The notes beneath the pieces were generated by a model that did not search any database, was not told the DNA's origin, and saw only the letters and a program-made list of their open reading frames with translations. A stretch of DNA of 64,000 nucleotides, from positions 1-64,000 of the forward strand of contig JAUJOF010000006.1 in assembly GCA_030447785.1 (NCBI GenBank), written 5' to 3'. Of this stretch, positions 35,299-45,725 are shown piece after piece (within the stretch, counting starts at the first letter, position 1; each line of letters opens with the position of its first letter). This DNA comes from Solirubrobacteraceae bacterium (GTDB lineage: Bacteria > Actinomycetota > Thermoleophilia > Solirubrobacterales > Solirubrobacteraceae). A program made the position numbers and the translations under genes.

Positions 35299-36108
35299 AT
35301 GGCCGACATCGGGCCCACTCTGCGGGAGGCGCGCATGCGCGCGCGGATGGACATCAGCGAACTGGAGGCCCAGACGAAGATCCGCGCCAAGTACCTGCGC
35401 GCGCTGGAGAACGAGGAGTGGGACCTCCTACCGGGGCCGACCTATGTCAAGACCTTCCTGCGCACTTACGCCGAGGCCCTGGGGCTGGACGCCAAGATGC
35501 TCGTCGAGCAGTACAAGCTGCGCTTCGAGCGCCTGTCGGACCTCGAGCGCCAGCCCATCGCTCCCAGCACCGCCCGCACCCAGCCCCGGCGCCGGGCGCC
35601 GGTTCCTCCCCGGGGGCTGGTGATAGGCGCGGTCGTGGTGGCGCTGATCGCGGCGCTGTGGGCGCTGGGCCAGAGCACGGGCGACAACGCGGACACCACG
35701 GCGGAGACCGCCCCCCCGCCGACGGCCACCGAGGAGGGCTCGGGCGAAAGCTCGGAGGAGTCCCGGGGCTCTGATGACGAGGACGGCGGCGGCTCCTCCG
35801 GCGGCGGCGAGGAGGCCGACGACCGCCCCGAGAAGCTTCGCCTGCGCATCGAGGCCACCGGGCCCACGCCCGTGTACGTGTGCCTGGCCGACGACGACGG
35901 CATCCTCGTGCGCGGCGAGCAGCTGGCACCCGGCGACCGGACCGACACCTTCAGGGCCGAACGCTTTCGCCTCGACCTGGGCAACAACCTCGCGGAGCTG
36001 ATCATCAACGGGAAGCGCCGCGCGGTGTCGCCGGGCACCTCGCTGGAGATCACCCGGGGCTCGGGCCGCCAGCGGCTGGCGGAGGGCTCCGTGCCCGACT
36101 GCTCGTGA
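35299..36108 (+). CDS. rodZ: RodZ-like helix-turn-helix membrane protein
   Basis: Bitopic membrane protein linked to cell shape and the elongation machinery. The N-terminal HTH_25 domain ([59 protein letters not shown]; residues 1-75) is followed by a basic stretch, one TM helix ([17 protein letters not shown], about 111-127), an acidic Ser/Glu/Gly linker and a C-terminal DUF4115-type beta domain (about 190-255). It sits between ftsK and cinA as in many Actinobacteria. Confidence 0.9.
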   Translation: MADIGPTLREARMRARMDISELEAQTKIRAKYLRALENEEWDLLPGPTYVKTFLRTYAEALGLDAKMLVEQYKLRFERLSDLERQPIAPSTARTQPRRRAPVPPRGLVIGAVVVALIAALWALGQSTGDNADTTAETAPPPTATEEGSGESSEESRGSDDEDGGGSSGGGEEADDRPEKLRLRIEATGPTPVYVCLADDDGILVRGEQLAPGDRTDTFRAERFRLDLGNNLAELIINGKRRAVSPGTSLEITRGSGRQRLAEGSVPDCS

Positions 36109-36139
36109 GGGTGCGACGGCCCGGCGAGGGCGTGGACTG

Positions 36140-37441
36140 ATGGCGGCGCGCGCAGGGATCGTCGTCACCGGCACCGAGGTCCTGGCCGGGCGGGTGAGCG
36201 ACCGCAACGGCCCGTGGCTGGCCGACCGCCTGCTCGAGCTGGGCATGGACCTCGCCCACCTGGGGATCGTCGGCGACCGTCCTGAGGACCTGCTCGCGCT
36301 GCTGCGCTTCCAGGCCGCCGAAGGGGTGGACCTGATCGTCACGAGCGGCGGACTGGGGCCCACCGCCGACGACGTGACCGCGGCGCTGGTCGCGCGCTTC
36401 CAGGGGCGCGAGCTGGTCCTCGACGAGGCGCTGGAGGAGCGCATCGCCCAGATCCTGCGCTCGCTGACCTCGCGGTTCCCCGGCCTCGACATGGACGCGG
36501 TGCGTGCGGGCAATCGCAAGCAGGCCATGGTTCCCGAGGGGGCCACGGTGCTGGAGCCGGTGGGCACGGCACCGGGACTGGTGGTGCCCCCCGGCGACGG
36601 GAGGGTCGGGCCGACCGTGGTGGTGCTGCCGGGACCGCCGCGCGAGCTGCAGCCCATGTGGCGCGATGCGCTGGGCCAGGAGGCCTTTCGCGCCGCCGTG
36701 GCCGGCGCCGACGAGCTGCGCGAGCGGATGCTGCGCCTGTTCGGGATCCCCGAATCGGAGATCGCCGAGACGCTGCGTCGTGCCCAAACGGCCGGCGTCG
36801 AGCTCGACCGCCTCGAGGTCACCACTTGCCTGCGCCGCGGGGAGGTGGAGGTGGTCACCCGCTATCCGGCCTCGGAGCAGGCGGTCTACGACGCGTTCGC
36901 GGACGTGGTGCGCGACCGTCACGCCGACACGCTGTTCTCCCAGGACGGCAGCTCGCTCGACGACCAGGTGCTGGGCGCGCTGCGCGGCCCGCCACGGCGC
37001 ACGGTCGCCGTGGCCGAGTCGTGCACGGGCGGCCTGGTCGCCGCCCGGCTGACCGAGCAGCCGGGCTCCTCGGACGTGGTGGTCGGCGGCGTGGTCGTCT
37101 ACGCCGACGAGGCCAAGACTGCGCTGGTGGGCGTGGACCCGGAGGTGATCGCCCGCTGCGGCGCGGTCTCCGGGGAGGTCGCGCTCGCCCTGGCCCGGGG
37201 CGCGATCGCGCGCTTCGATGCCGGCGCGGGGATCGGCGTGACCGGCGTGGCCGGGCCGGGCGGGGGCAGCGAGGACAAGCCCGTGGGCACCGTCTGGCTG
37301 TGCGCCGCCCTGCGCGCCGGCGGGGCGCTGACCCGCCGCGTGCAGCTCCCGGGCGAGCGGGCCGACGTCCGCGACCGCTCGACGACCGTCGCGCTGCATC
37401 TGCTGCGCCGGGTGCTGGCCGGGGAGAGCGACAGGGCGTGA
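36140..37441 (+). CDS. cinA: CinA, competence/damage-inducible protein with NMN amidohydrolase domain
   Basis: The N-terminal MoeA/MogA-like domain ([38 protein letters not shown]) and C-terminal CinA domain ([30 protein letters not shown]-type strand, [20 protein letters not shown]) together make the full-length 433-residue form. The C-terminal part deamidates nicotinamide mononucleotide in pyridine nucleotide recycling. Its proximity to recA is a common arrangement. Start is ATG 36140. The stop overlaps the thpR GTG (GTGA). Confidence 0.95.
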   Translation: MAARAGIVVTGTEVLAGRVSDRNGPWLADRLLELGMDLAHLGIVGDRPEDLLALLRFQAAEGVDLIVTSGGLGPTADDVTAALVARFQGRELVLDEALEERIAQILRSLTSRFPGLDMDAVRAGNRKQAMVPEGATVLEPVGTAPGLVVPPGDGRVGPTVVVLPGPPRELQPMWRDALGQEAFRAAVAGADELRERMLRLFGIPESEIAETLRRAQTAGVELDRLEVTTCLRRGEVEVVTRYPASEQAVYDAFADVVRDRHADTLFSQDGSSLDDQVLGALRGPPRRTVAVAESCTGGLVAARLTEQPGSSDVVVGGVVVYADEAKTALVGVDPEVIARCGAVSGEVALALARGAIARFDAGAGIGVTGVAGPGGGSEDKPVGTVWLCAALRAGGALTRRVQLPGERADVRDRSTTVALHLLRRVLAGESDRA

Positions 37442-38076
37442 CGGGCGGGCCGGGCCCGTCCGGAGAGCGTGCCTCGCGCGGCGAGGGAATCCATCCTCCC
37501 CGCGCGCGCCTCTTCGCCGCCGTCGACCTGCCCGCCGACGTGCGCGCCTCGCTGGCGGCGTGGGGACGGTCGGCGGTCGGCGCGGCCGGCGACACGCTGC
37601 GAGCGGTGTCCGAGGCCAACCTGCACCTCACGCTCGCCTTCCTGGGCGCCCGCGAGGAGGAGCAGGCCGAGGCCATCGGCGCGCTCGTCACCGCCTGCGC
37701 GACGCCGGCCGGCCCGCTCTCGCTGGGGGACGCGCTGTGGCTCCCGCCGCGCCGGCCGGGTGTGCTCACCGTCGCCGTGAACGAGGAGGAGGGCGGCGCG
37801 CTGGGATGGTTGCAGCGGGCGGTGGTGGAGGCGCTGGTGGCCGGAGCGGCCTTCGAGCCCGAGACGCGCCCCTTCCGCGCGCACGTGACAGTCGCCCGCG
37901 TGCGCGCGCGTCAGCGACCCCGGGAGGTCGCGCTCCCCGCCCCGCCGAAGGCGACCTTCCGCCCACCCTCGCTCACCCTCTACCGCTCGCGCACCGGCCC
38001 GGGCGGCGCGCGCTACGAGCCGCTGGCGCGGGTCTCGCTCGCGGACCGTCCGTCTGTTCGCCGGTCAGATGGGTAA
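37438..38076 (+). CDS. thpR: RNA 2',3'-cyclic phosphodiesterase (2H family)
   Basis: 2H phosphoesterase that opens 2',3'-cyclic phosphates on RNA. The two catalytic motifs are HLTLAFLG (about residue 62) and HVTVARV (about 151). [18 protein letters not shown] is the expected first strand and helix. The only plausible start is GTG 37438, overlapping the cinA stop, giving 212 residues with a nonconserved N-terminal extension of about 20 residues. The ORF-track start at 36658 is within cinA. Confidence 0.92.
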   Translation: MTGGPGPSGERASRGEGIHPPRARLFAAVDLPADVRASLAAWGRSAVGAAGDTLRAVSEANLHLTLAFLGAREEEQAEAIGALVTACATPAGPLSLGDALWLPPRRPGVLTVAVNEEEGGALGWLQRAVVEALVAGAAFEPETRPFRAHVTVARVRARQRPREVALPAPPKATFRPPSLTLYRSRTGPGGARYEPLARVSLADRPSVRRSDG

Positions 38077-38112
38077 CATCGCGCCATCTTTGGTCCTCGG
38101 GAGGGATGCTTC

Positions 38113-38730
38113 ATGCGGCAAGGCGGGATCCGACGGAACGTGCTGGGACTCGCGGCCGCGGGAGCGGCGGCGATCGGCCTTGGTGCCTGCGGCGGCGGCG
38201 GCTCGGCCATGCAGATGCCGCCCCCGCCGGATCCGGTGATGATGGCCCTGCAGGCGCCCGGCGTGCGCACCGTGGTGGTCCCACGTCAGTCCGACGACCT
38301 CACCGTCGTCGTCCCACCGTGCGGCCTCTCCCAGCTCGACCAGGAGACCACCGAGACCCCGCCGGGCTCCAACAAGGTCGTCGTTCCCAAGAGCTCGCTC
38401 GACCAGACCATCGCCGTGCAGCCCTGCATGCAGGGCGTTCAGAACGTCGGGCAGGCCAGCACCGTGCTGCTTAGCCCGGGCAGCTCGCAGTCACCGGGAG
38501 GCCAGCAGAGCGGTCAGACCCAGAACCAGCTCCTGCTGCCCGAGGACAGCAACATCGAGCGGCTCATCGTGCCGCCGTGCCTGGTCATCATGGCCAGCTC
38601 GAGCAGCTCGAGCAGCTCGGGCGGTCAACCGGGGGCTACCGACCAGGCCCTTCCCAGCTCCGGCGACGGGGGCACGGTCGTGGCGCCGCCCTGCCAGGTG
38701 TCGATGACCAGCAGCAGCAGCGGCGGCTAG
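38113..38730 (+). CDS. Secreted protein with VPPC repeats (1)
   Basis: Family unknown. The signal peptide ends in a lipobox-like GLGAC (about residue 26). The mature part contains a repeated 17-residue unit, hydrophobic triplet-P, six variable residues, T/R, hydrophobic-x-V-x-P-C: VVVPRQSDDLTVVVPPC, VVVPKSSLDQTIAVQPC and LLLPEDSNIERLIVPPC, plus a final TVVAPPC. Spacers are rich in Ser, Gln and Gly. Each unit could be a beta hairpin with one Cys. A GGGAGG site 11 nt upstream serves as Shine-Dalgarno. The next gene is a relative, so both probably form one surface structure. Confidence 0.75.
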   Translation: MRQGGIRRNVLGLAAAGAAAIGLGACGGGGSAMQMPPPPDPVMMALQAPGVRTVVVPRQSDDLTVVVPPCGLSQLDQETTETPPGSNKVVVPKSSLDQTIAVQPCMQGVQNVGQASTVLLSPGSSQSPGGQQSGQTQNQLLLPEDSNIERLIVPPCLVIMASSSSSSSSGGQPGATDQALPSSGDGGTVVAPPCQVSMTSSSSGG

Positions 38731-38740
38731 GGCGCGCCCC

Positions 38741-39304
38741 GTGGTGACCAACCGGGTGCCCTGGGTCGTCGGGGGAAGCCTCATCGTGCTCTTCGTGCTC
38801 GGCGCCCTCGTGTTCGGGAGCGGAAGCGGAGAGGAGATGGCGATGCCCGACCCGGCCTCCCTGCCCGAGAGCGCCCGCGCGGTGAAGCTGCCCGGGGAGC
38901 GGGCGTACACGGTGGTCGTGCCGCCGTGCGGCACGCAGGCCGAGGCGACGGTCCAGGACGCCGAGCGCGACCAGGCCACTCCGGGAGCGACCCGGCTCAC
39001 CGCGCCCGCCGGCGAGGGGGTCACCACCGTGCTGGTGCCCCACTGCCAACCCGGGACGGGAGCCACCAACGCCGGGGGCGACCTTCCCTCCGCCGCCTTC
39101 GTGCTGGCCGGGGACGAGCGCGCCGGAGAGGCGCAGGGCACCCTCAGCACGGACGGCGCCATCGCCCGCTCCCAGGTGCTCCTGCCCGCCGGCTCCGAGG
39201 TGGAGACGGTCGTGGTACCACCCTGCCAACGGTCCACCGCCGGCGGCGACGTGGTGCTCGACGCCGAGGAGGGCTCCGACACCGCCGTGGCACCCTCCTG
39301 CTAG
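38741..39304 (+). CDS. Membrane-anchored protein with VPPC repeats (2)
   Basis: Companion of the preceding gene, starting 10 bp after it at GTG 38741. An N-terminal TM segment (VVGGSLIVLFVLGALVFGS) anchors it, without a lipobox. The same unit recurs: VKLPGERAYTVVVPPC, LTAPAGEGVTTVLVPHC and VLLPAGSEVETVVVPPC, with a final DTAVAPSC at the C terminus. No enzyme motif is present. Function unknown; a disulfide-linked or metal-binding cell-surface partner of protein 1 is an inference. Confidence 0.72.
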   Translation: MVTNRVPWVVGGSLIVLFVLGALVFGSGSGEEMAMPDPASLPESARAVKLPGERAYTVVVPPCGTQAEATVQDAERDQATPGATRLTAPAGEGVTTVLVPHCQPGTGATNAGGDLPSAAFVLAGDERAGEAQGTLSTDGAIARSQVLLPAGSEVETVVVPPCQRSTAGGDVVLDAEEGSDTAVAPSC

Positions 39305-39325
39305 GCCGGGGCCACCAGCGACCTC

Positions 39326-40780
39326 CTAGGCCCCCAGATCCAGAGGCTGAGGGGAGCGCGTGAGCGCCGGGCTGCGACGCCGGGCGCGGACGGCGGCGAC
39401 CAGCCCGCACAGACCCAGCGCGGCGGCGGCGCCGAGCGGACCGAAGCCCGGCACCGCGGTGCGCGCGCTGAACTCCACCGTGGCCACGGGGATGACCAGA
39501 AGCGTCCCGGCCACCAGCACGAAGACGATCGAGGCATGGCGGAGCAGGCCGCGGGTCAGCAGGGGCGCCCCGGCAGCGAGCGCAGCCAGGGCGAGGAACA
39601 GCGCTCCCTGCACGCGGGTGACGGACTCCCAGCCGCGCAGCGCGCTCAGGAGGGTGCGGTCGGCCGTGAAGCGCCCCGCGTCGGTGTAGTACTCGGCGGC
39701 CACCTCGCGCCCCAGGGTTTGGAAGGTGCGGTGAAACAGGATCTCCCGGTGGACGAGGCCGCGGTAGCTGGGTCCCCCGCCATAGCCGCGAAAGCTCTCG
39801 GGGGCGATGTAGCGCAGCAGGCCTGCCCCGACCTCCTCGGCATAGTCGAGTGGCTGGTTGAGGATCACCGCGCGCGCGAAGGCGGTGACCTGGGCGGTCT
39901 GCTGCCGCGTGGCCGAATGCGGGTCGCCGAAGGAGCGGATGGCCGGCGAGTAGTACCAGTTGAAGGTGTAGTGGGCGGTCAGCGGACGCCGCGAGCGCGG
40001 CGTCGTCTCGCACAGACGCTCGGTTCCGGGCGGCGGGGTGAACGTCGCACAGTCGGCGAAGGGCGCGACCCGGCCGTAGATGTTCCAGGCGCCGTTGCGA
40101 CTGAGACCGCTCTTGCCCACCGAAAGCTCCGCGGCGACCTGGTAGGGGACGAGCACCGCCAGGGCGCCCGCGGCCACCGCGGCGCCGGTCGCCAGGCGAT
40201 GGCGCAGCGGCGCCGCGGTCACGGCCACGAGGGCGACGGCCAGGAGGAACACCAGCGGCAGGGCGACCACCCGCACGCTCGCCGCGGTGGCCAGGATCAG
40301 TCCCAGCAGCATCGGCCAGGCCAGGCCCCGGTCCCCCAGCGAGCGCGCCGCGGCGTACAGCGCCGCCGCCACCAGGAAGGTGAACACCGCCTCGCTGATG
40401 GGCGCGTGCTCGAGGAAGATCCCGTCGCCGCCCAACGCCACGATGGCGGCGGGGATCAGGCCCAGCGCGCGCGGCGCCCCCGTGCGTCCCACCGCCAGGT
40501 AGAGCAGCGCCGCCGTGGCCAGGCCGAGCAGGTGCTGGACCACCACCACGAGGGTGATGCTCGGCGTGATGGCGTGCAGGATGAGCAGGACGAGCGGATA
40601 GCCGGCGGGGCGCAGCTCGTTGGAGAACAGCTCTCCCTGGGAGACGTTGATGTAGCTGGCCGCGTCGGGCCAGCCGAAGAGGCCGGGCTGCCAGGCGAGG
40701 ACCATGAGCAGACGGAGCACCGCGCCCACGGCGAGCACCGCGCCGAGCGCGACCGCGGGTGACCTCCACCCCTCCCTCAT
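39326..40780 (-). CDS. Polytopic membrane protein, GT-C glycosyltransferase-like
   Basis: 484-residue protein with about ten hydrophobic segments. The first extracytoplasmic loop has [11 protein letters not shown], similar to the acidic D(D/A)xx loop of ArnT/PMT-type lipid-linked glycosyltransferases, followed by [17 protein letters not shown] large loop (about 240-370) contains the extracytoplasmic part. Mannosyl or arabinosyl transfer to the cell surface is plausible but not shown. ATG 40780 is favoured over 40840, with TACTCT 9 nt upstream. Convergent with the VPPC genes. Confidence 0.75.
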   Translation of the reverse strand: MREGWRSPAVALGAVLAVGAVLRLLMVLAWQPGLFGWPDAASYINVSQGELFSNELRPAGYPLVLLILHAITPSITLVVVVQHLLGLATAALLYLAVGRTGAPRALGLIPAAIVALGGDGIFLEHAPISEAVFTFLVAAALYAAARSLGDRGLAWPMLLGLILATAASVRVVALPLVFLLAVALVAVTAAPLRHRLATGAAVAAGALAVLVPYQVAAELSVGKSGLSRNGAWNIYGRVAPFADCATFTPPPGTERLCETTPRSRRPLTAHYTFNWYYSPAIRSFGDPHSATRQQTAQVTAFARAVILNQPLDYAEEVGAGLLRYIAPESFRGYGGGPSYRGLVHREILFHRTFQTLGREVAAEYYTDAGRFTADRTLLSALRGWESVTRVQGALFLALAALAAGAPLLTRGLLRHASIVFVLVAGTLLVIPVATVEFSARTAVPGFGPLGAAAALGLCGLVAAVRARRRSPALTRSPQPLDLGA

Positions 40781-40789
40781 CGGGGGCAA

Positions 40790-40795
40790 AGAGTA
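40790..40795 (-). promoter_or_regulatory. -10 hexamer of the GT-C-like gene
   Basis: TACTCT on the minus strand ends 9 nt before ATG 40780. Confidence 0.4.
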
Positions 40796-40969
40796 AAGCG
40801 TCGGCAGCGTGGATGGCCTCTCGCAATCCCATCGCGCCACAGCGGCCGATCGTCACGCTTTCGCCACAGGGCGTCGCACCTGCGCAACGCCGGCGGACCT
40901 AGGTTCTCGTTCCGTCCGGTGGTCCCCTCACCATGGGGCCTCCTTCCGAAGCCAGCGAGGTTCTCCGCC

Positions 40970-42070
<1,101 letters not shown>

Positions 42071-42073
42071 GCC

Positions 42074-42574
42074 GTGGCGGACTCCGCCCGGCGCGCTGCG
42101 GACCCGCAGGCGCGCCTCCAGCATGCGCTCGACCTGGCCTACCGCCACCTCGGGCGCCGGGACCGCACGGTGGCCGAGGTGCGCCGCCATCTGGAGACCA
42201 AGCGGATCGACCCGGCGGAGATCGACGCCGCCGTGGGCGAACTCTCCCGCCAGGGCTACCTCGACGACGCTCGCTACGCCCAGCGCTTCGCGGAGGACCG
42301 GCGCACCCTGGACGGGTGGGGCGTCGAGCGCATCGAGCGCCGGCTGGTGGACGCCGGGGTCGACCCCGCCACGGCGGCGCAGGTGCTGGACGACCGCGCG
42401 GCCGGCGACGAGCTCGAGGCGGCGGTCGAGGTCCTGCGCCGGCGCCTGGTCGCCCCGCCCGGAGATGACCCGGCGCGGGAGCGCGCGCTCGCTCAGCTCG
42501 TGCGTCGGGGCTATGCACTCGAGGTCGCCTACGACGCTGTGCGCGCCTTCGAGCGCGAAGCGGCCACCGCATAG
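42074..42574 (+). CDS. recX: Regulatory protein RecX
   Basis: Small all-helical modulator that binds the RecA filament. Its three-helix repeats appear as LDLAYRHLGRRDRTVAEVRRHL, VGELSRQGYLDDARYAQRFAEDR and ARERALAQLVRRGYALEVAYDAVRAF. Length is 166 residues. GTG 42074 begins 3 bp after the recA stop, so the genes are cotranscribed. Confidence 0.93.
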   Translation: MADSARRAADPQARLQHALDLAYRHLGRRDRTVAEVRRHLETKRIDPAEIDAAVGELSRQGYLDDARYAQRFAEDRRTLDGWGVERIERRLVDAGVDPATAAQVLDDRAAGDELEAAVEVLRRRLVAPPGDDPARERALAQLVRRGYALEVAYDAVRAFEREAATA

Positions 42575-42594
42575 GAGGGTGACTCCCCGGTCGC

Positions 42595-42625
42595 GTGGGT
42601 CCCGACGTGGGCGGCAGCGACCCAC
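42595..42625 (+). terminator. Possible recA-recX terminator hairpin
   Basis: GTGGGTC (42595-42601) pairs with GACCCAC (42619-42625) around a 17-nt loop, 20 bp beyond the recX stop. No U-run follows, so termination is only suggested. Confidence 0.3.
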
Positions 42626-42633
42626 CGCCCGGT

Positions 42634-42663
42634 TTGCGCGCTCACCGCGACCGGTACTACGAT
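42634..42663 (+). promoter_or_regulatory. Candidate rny promoter with long leader
   Basis: TTGCGC (42634-42639) and TACGAT (42658-42663) are 18 bp apart. Transcription from here would give a leader of about 255 nt before rny, unusual in a window full of leaderless genes. The leader is clearly AT-richer (AAAACCGCAGCAAACGAACA) than its surroundings and has no ORF of note. Confidence 0.4.
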
Positions 42664-42925
42664 GGGCACTTACATCGGACCGGGCCCCTCACGGGTCTCT
42701 GAAAACCGCAGCAAACGAACAACTTCCACCCGAACTCGACTCTTTCTCGGTTGATCGCGATCCATACCGCACGACGATCTCGCTCCGAACCAGGCGGCGC
42801 AGGGCCAGCCCTGCGCTGAGCTGCGCGTTCCAGGGCCCGTGCCGGGTCCGCTCCGATCCCCCCGACACGATCAGCCGTGAGGGTCTGGGCTGCCCGCCCG
42901 CCCCTCGCGCGGAGAGGACGAGGCA

Positions 42926-44353
42926 ATGGAGATCATCGGCGCGGCAGCCCTGGTGGCCGGGGCGCTGGTGTGCGTGGCGATCGTGCTCACGCGCAATGGT
43001 CGTCTGGCTGCCGAGGCCGCCTCCAACGGCTCGTCGGCCGGCGACGAGCAGGCCATCGAGCTGGCCGAGCGTCAGGCCGACCTGGCCCGCCGCGAGGAGC
43101 GCCTGGAGATGCGCATCGACGAGCTCGAGCGCCGCGCCCGCGCGCTCGACGAGCGCGAGCAGGGTCTGGCGGAGCGCCACGAGCAGCTCGGCCGCCGCGA
43201 GGCAGAGGTCGCCGACGCGCTCGAGCGCGCGTGTGGAATGAGCGCCGCGCAGGCGCGTCGCTCCCTGCTGGATGAGGTCGAGGAGCAGGCCCGCCAGGAC
43301 CGCTCGCGCCTGCTGCGCCAGATCGAGGAGGAGACCAAGCGCGACGCCGAGCGCCGCGTGCGCAACATCCTCTCGGTCGCCATGCAGCGCCTGGCCGCCA
43401 GTCACGCCGCGCAGACCACCGTCTCGGTCGTGCAGCTGCCCGCCGACGACATGAAGGGGCGCATCATCGGCCGCGAGGGGCGCAACATCCGTGCCCTGGA
43501 GAACCTGACCGGCGTGGACTTCATCATCGACGACACGCCCAATGCCGTCGTCCTCTCCGGCTTCGACGGCGTCCGTCGGGAGCTGGCGCGCATGACCCTC
43601 GAGCGTCTCCTGGCCGACGGGCGCATCCATCCGGCCCGCATCGAGGAGACCTTCTACCAGGCCAAATCCGACCTGGAGGCCCACATGATCGAGGCCGGCG
43701 AGAAGGCCGCCTTGGACGCTCAGGTCCCGGGACTGGATCCCGAGCTGATCAAGGTGCTGGGGCGCCTGCGCTTTCGCACCTCCTACGGCCAGAACGTGCT
43801 CGCCCACTCCGTCGAATGCGCCCAGCTGGCCGCGATCATGGCCCACGAGCTCGGGGCCAGCCCGCGCACCGCCCGGCGTGCGGCGCTGCTGCACGACATG
43901 GGCAAGGCCGTCACCCACGAGATCGAGGGACCGCACGCGCTGGTGGGCGGCGACCTCGCGCGCCGCCATGGCGAGGCGGAGGCGGTCGCTCACGCCATGG
44001 AGGCCCACCACAACGAGGTGGAGCCCCAGACCGTCGAGGCGGTGATCGTGCAGAGCGCCGACGCGCTCTCGGGTGCGCGCCCCGGCGCGCGCGGGGAGTC
44101 CCTGGAGCACTACGTCAAGCGCCTGCGCGAGCTGGAGAGCCTGGCCATGCGCCACACGGGCGTGGACAAGGTCTACGCCATGCAGGCCGGCCGCGAGATC
44201 CGCGTGATGGTCGCCCCCACCGAACTCGACGACGACGCCGCGCTGGGCCTTTCGCGTGAGATCGCCCGCCAGATCGAGCAGGAGCTCGAGTACCCGGGCC
44301 AGATCAAGGTGACCGTGATCCGCGAGTCGCGGTCGGTCGAGTACGCGAAGTAG
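42926..44353 (+). CDS. rny: Ribonuclease Y
   Basis: Membrane-anchored endoribonuclease that initiates mRNA decay. TM helix (IIGAAALVAGALVCVAIVL, 3-21), long coiled coil (about 38-150), KH domain (GRIIGREGRNIRALENLTGVD, about 178), then HD domain with RRAALLHDMGKA (about 330) and the MEAHHNEVEPQT loop. The 475-residue length is normal. A GGAGAGGACGAGG stretch precedes ATG 42926. miaB follows after 13 bp. RNase Y is absent from most well-known Actinobacteria, so its presence helps place the organism. Confidence 0.95.
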   Translation: MEIIGAAALVAGALVCVAIVLTRNGRLAAEAASNGSSAGDEQAIELAERQADLARREERLEMRIDELERRARALDEREQGLAERHEQLGRREAEVADALERACGMSAAQARRSLLDEVEEQARQDRSRLLRQIEEETKRDAERRVRNILSVAMQRLAASHAAQTTVSVVQLPADDMKGRIIGREGRNIRALENLTGVDFIIDDTPNAVVLSGFDGVRRELARMTLERLLADGRIHPARIEETFYQAKSDLEAHMIEAGEKAALDAQVPGLDPELIKVLGRLRFRTSYGQNVLAHSVECAQLAAIMAHELGASPRTARRAALLHDMGKAVTHEIEGPHALVGGDLARRHGEAEAVAHAMEAHHNEVEPQTVEAVIVQSADALSGARPGARGESLEHYVKRLRELESLAMRHTGVDKVYAMQAGREIRVMVAPTELDDDAALGLSREIARQIEQELEYPGQIKVTVIRESRSVEYAK

Positions 44354-44366
44354 CCTCGGGCACGCG

Positions 44367-45692
44367 ATGAAGCGCTACCACGTCACCACGTTCGGGTGCC
44401 AGATGAACGAGCACGACTCGGAGCGCATGAAGGGCATGCTCGAGTCGCTGGGCTACATGGAGGCCAGCGAGCCGGCGGACGCCGACCTCATCCTCTTCAA
44501 CACCTGCTCCATCCGCGAGAAGGCCGACGAGCGCTTCGTGGCCCATCTGCGCCAGGCATCGGGGCTGAAGCGCCGCGATCCCGAACGGATCATCGGCGTG
44601 GGCGGATGCTGGGCCCAGTCGGTCAAGGACGACGTCTTCCGCCAGTTCCCCTTCGTGGACGTCGCCTTCGGCCCCGGCCAGGTGCACAAGCTGGCCGAGT
44701 TCTTGACCGCGGACTCGCTGACCGCCCAGGGCTTCTTCGAGTTCGAGGGCGTGACCGGTCGCCTGCCGGCCAAGCGCGCCCGACCGTTTCAGGCCTGGGT
44801 GCAGATCAGTCAGGGCTGCAACATGAACTGCGCGTACTGCATCGTGCCCTCGACGCGCGGGCGCGAGGTCAGCCGCCCGCTGGCCGAGCTGGTCGCCGAG
44901 GTCGAGCGTCTGGCCGCCGACGGCGTGCGCGAGGTCACGCTGCTGGGCCAGAACGTCAACGCCTACGGGCGCGACCTGCGCCCGCAGCGCGCGTCGTTCT
45001 CCCAGCTGATGCGCGCGCTGGACGGCGTCCCGGGGCTCGAGCGCGTGCGGTACACGAGCCCTCACCCCAAGGACATGCGCGAGGACGTGGTGCGCGCCCA
45101 CGCCCAGCTGCGCACGGTCTGCGAGCACGTCCACCTCCCGCTGCAGGCGGGCTCCTCGCGCATCCTCGAGGCCATGCGTCGCACCTACACGCGCGAGCGC
45201 TTCCTCGACCGCGTCGCGCTGATCCGCGAGCACGTGCCCGACATCGCTCTGACCACGGACGTCATCGTCGGCTTCCCGGGGGAGACCGAGGAGGACTTCG
45301 CCCACACGCTCGAGGTCTGCGAGGAGGTCGGCTTCGACGGCGCCTTCACGTTCGTCTTCTCGCCGCGCCGCGGGACCGAGGCGGCGTCGATCACCGAGGG
45401 CCTGGTGGCCCACGAGGTCGCCGTGGAGCGCATGCAGCGCCTCGTCGAGGTCGTCCAGCGCCGCGCCCGCGAGCGCGCCCAGCGCTTCGTGGGGCGCACC
45501 CTCGACGTGCTCGTCGAGGGCCCCTCGCGCACCGATCCCTCGAAGCTGCGCGGCCGCTCGCGCCACAACAAGGCCGTCAACTTCACCGGCCTGGCCAGCC
45601 CCGGCGAGATCGTCCCGGTGCAGATCGCCTCGGCCACCAGCCAGACCCTCGCCGGCGAGCTGTCGCTGCTGGCCGCCGCGGACGCGCGCTGA
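44367..45692 (+). CDS. miaB: tRNA-2-methylthio-N6-dimethylallyladenosine synthase
   Basis: Radical SAM methylthiotransferase that modifies i6A37 of tRNA, following MiaA. The N-terminal cluster Cys are C11 (TFGCQMNEHDSERM), C45 region (NTCSIREKADE) and C79 region (GGCWAQ). The radical SAM motif is CNMNCAYCIVPSTRG (about 152-159), and VPDIALTTDVIVGFPGETEEDF follows. A C-terminal TRAM domain ends the 441-residue protein. Its partner miaA lies 5 kb downstream. Confidence 0.96.
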   Translation: MKRYHVTTFGCQMNEHDSERMKGMLESLGYMEASEPADADLILFNTCSIREKADERFVAHLRQASGLKRRDPERIIGVGGCWAQSVKDDVFRQFPFVDVAFGPGQVHKLAEFLTADSLTAQGFFEFEGVTGRLPAKRARPFQAWVQISQGCNMNCAYCIVPSTRGREVSRPLAELVAEVERLAADGVREVTLLGQNVNAYGRDLRPQRASFSQLMRALDGVPGLERVRYTSPHPKDMREDVVRAHAQLRTVCEHVHLPLQAGSSRILEAMRRTYTRERFLDRVALIREHVPDIALTTDVIVGFPGETEEDFAHTLEVCEEVGFDGAFTFVFSPRRGTEAASITEGLVAHEVAVERMQRLVEVVQRRARERAQRFVGRTLDVLVEGPSRTDPSKLRGRSRHNKAVNFTGLASPGEIVPVQIASATSQTLAGELSLLAAADAR

Positions 45693-45725
45693 GCCGCGAC
45701 GTCCGTCCGCGCCGAGTGCGAACAT

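Noticed and set aside
40860-40969. Possible LexA/SOS box upstream of recA
   Set aside because: GGTTCTCGTTCCG is present, but not a GAAC-N4-GTTC palindrome.
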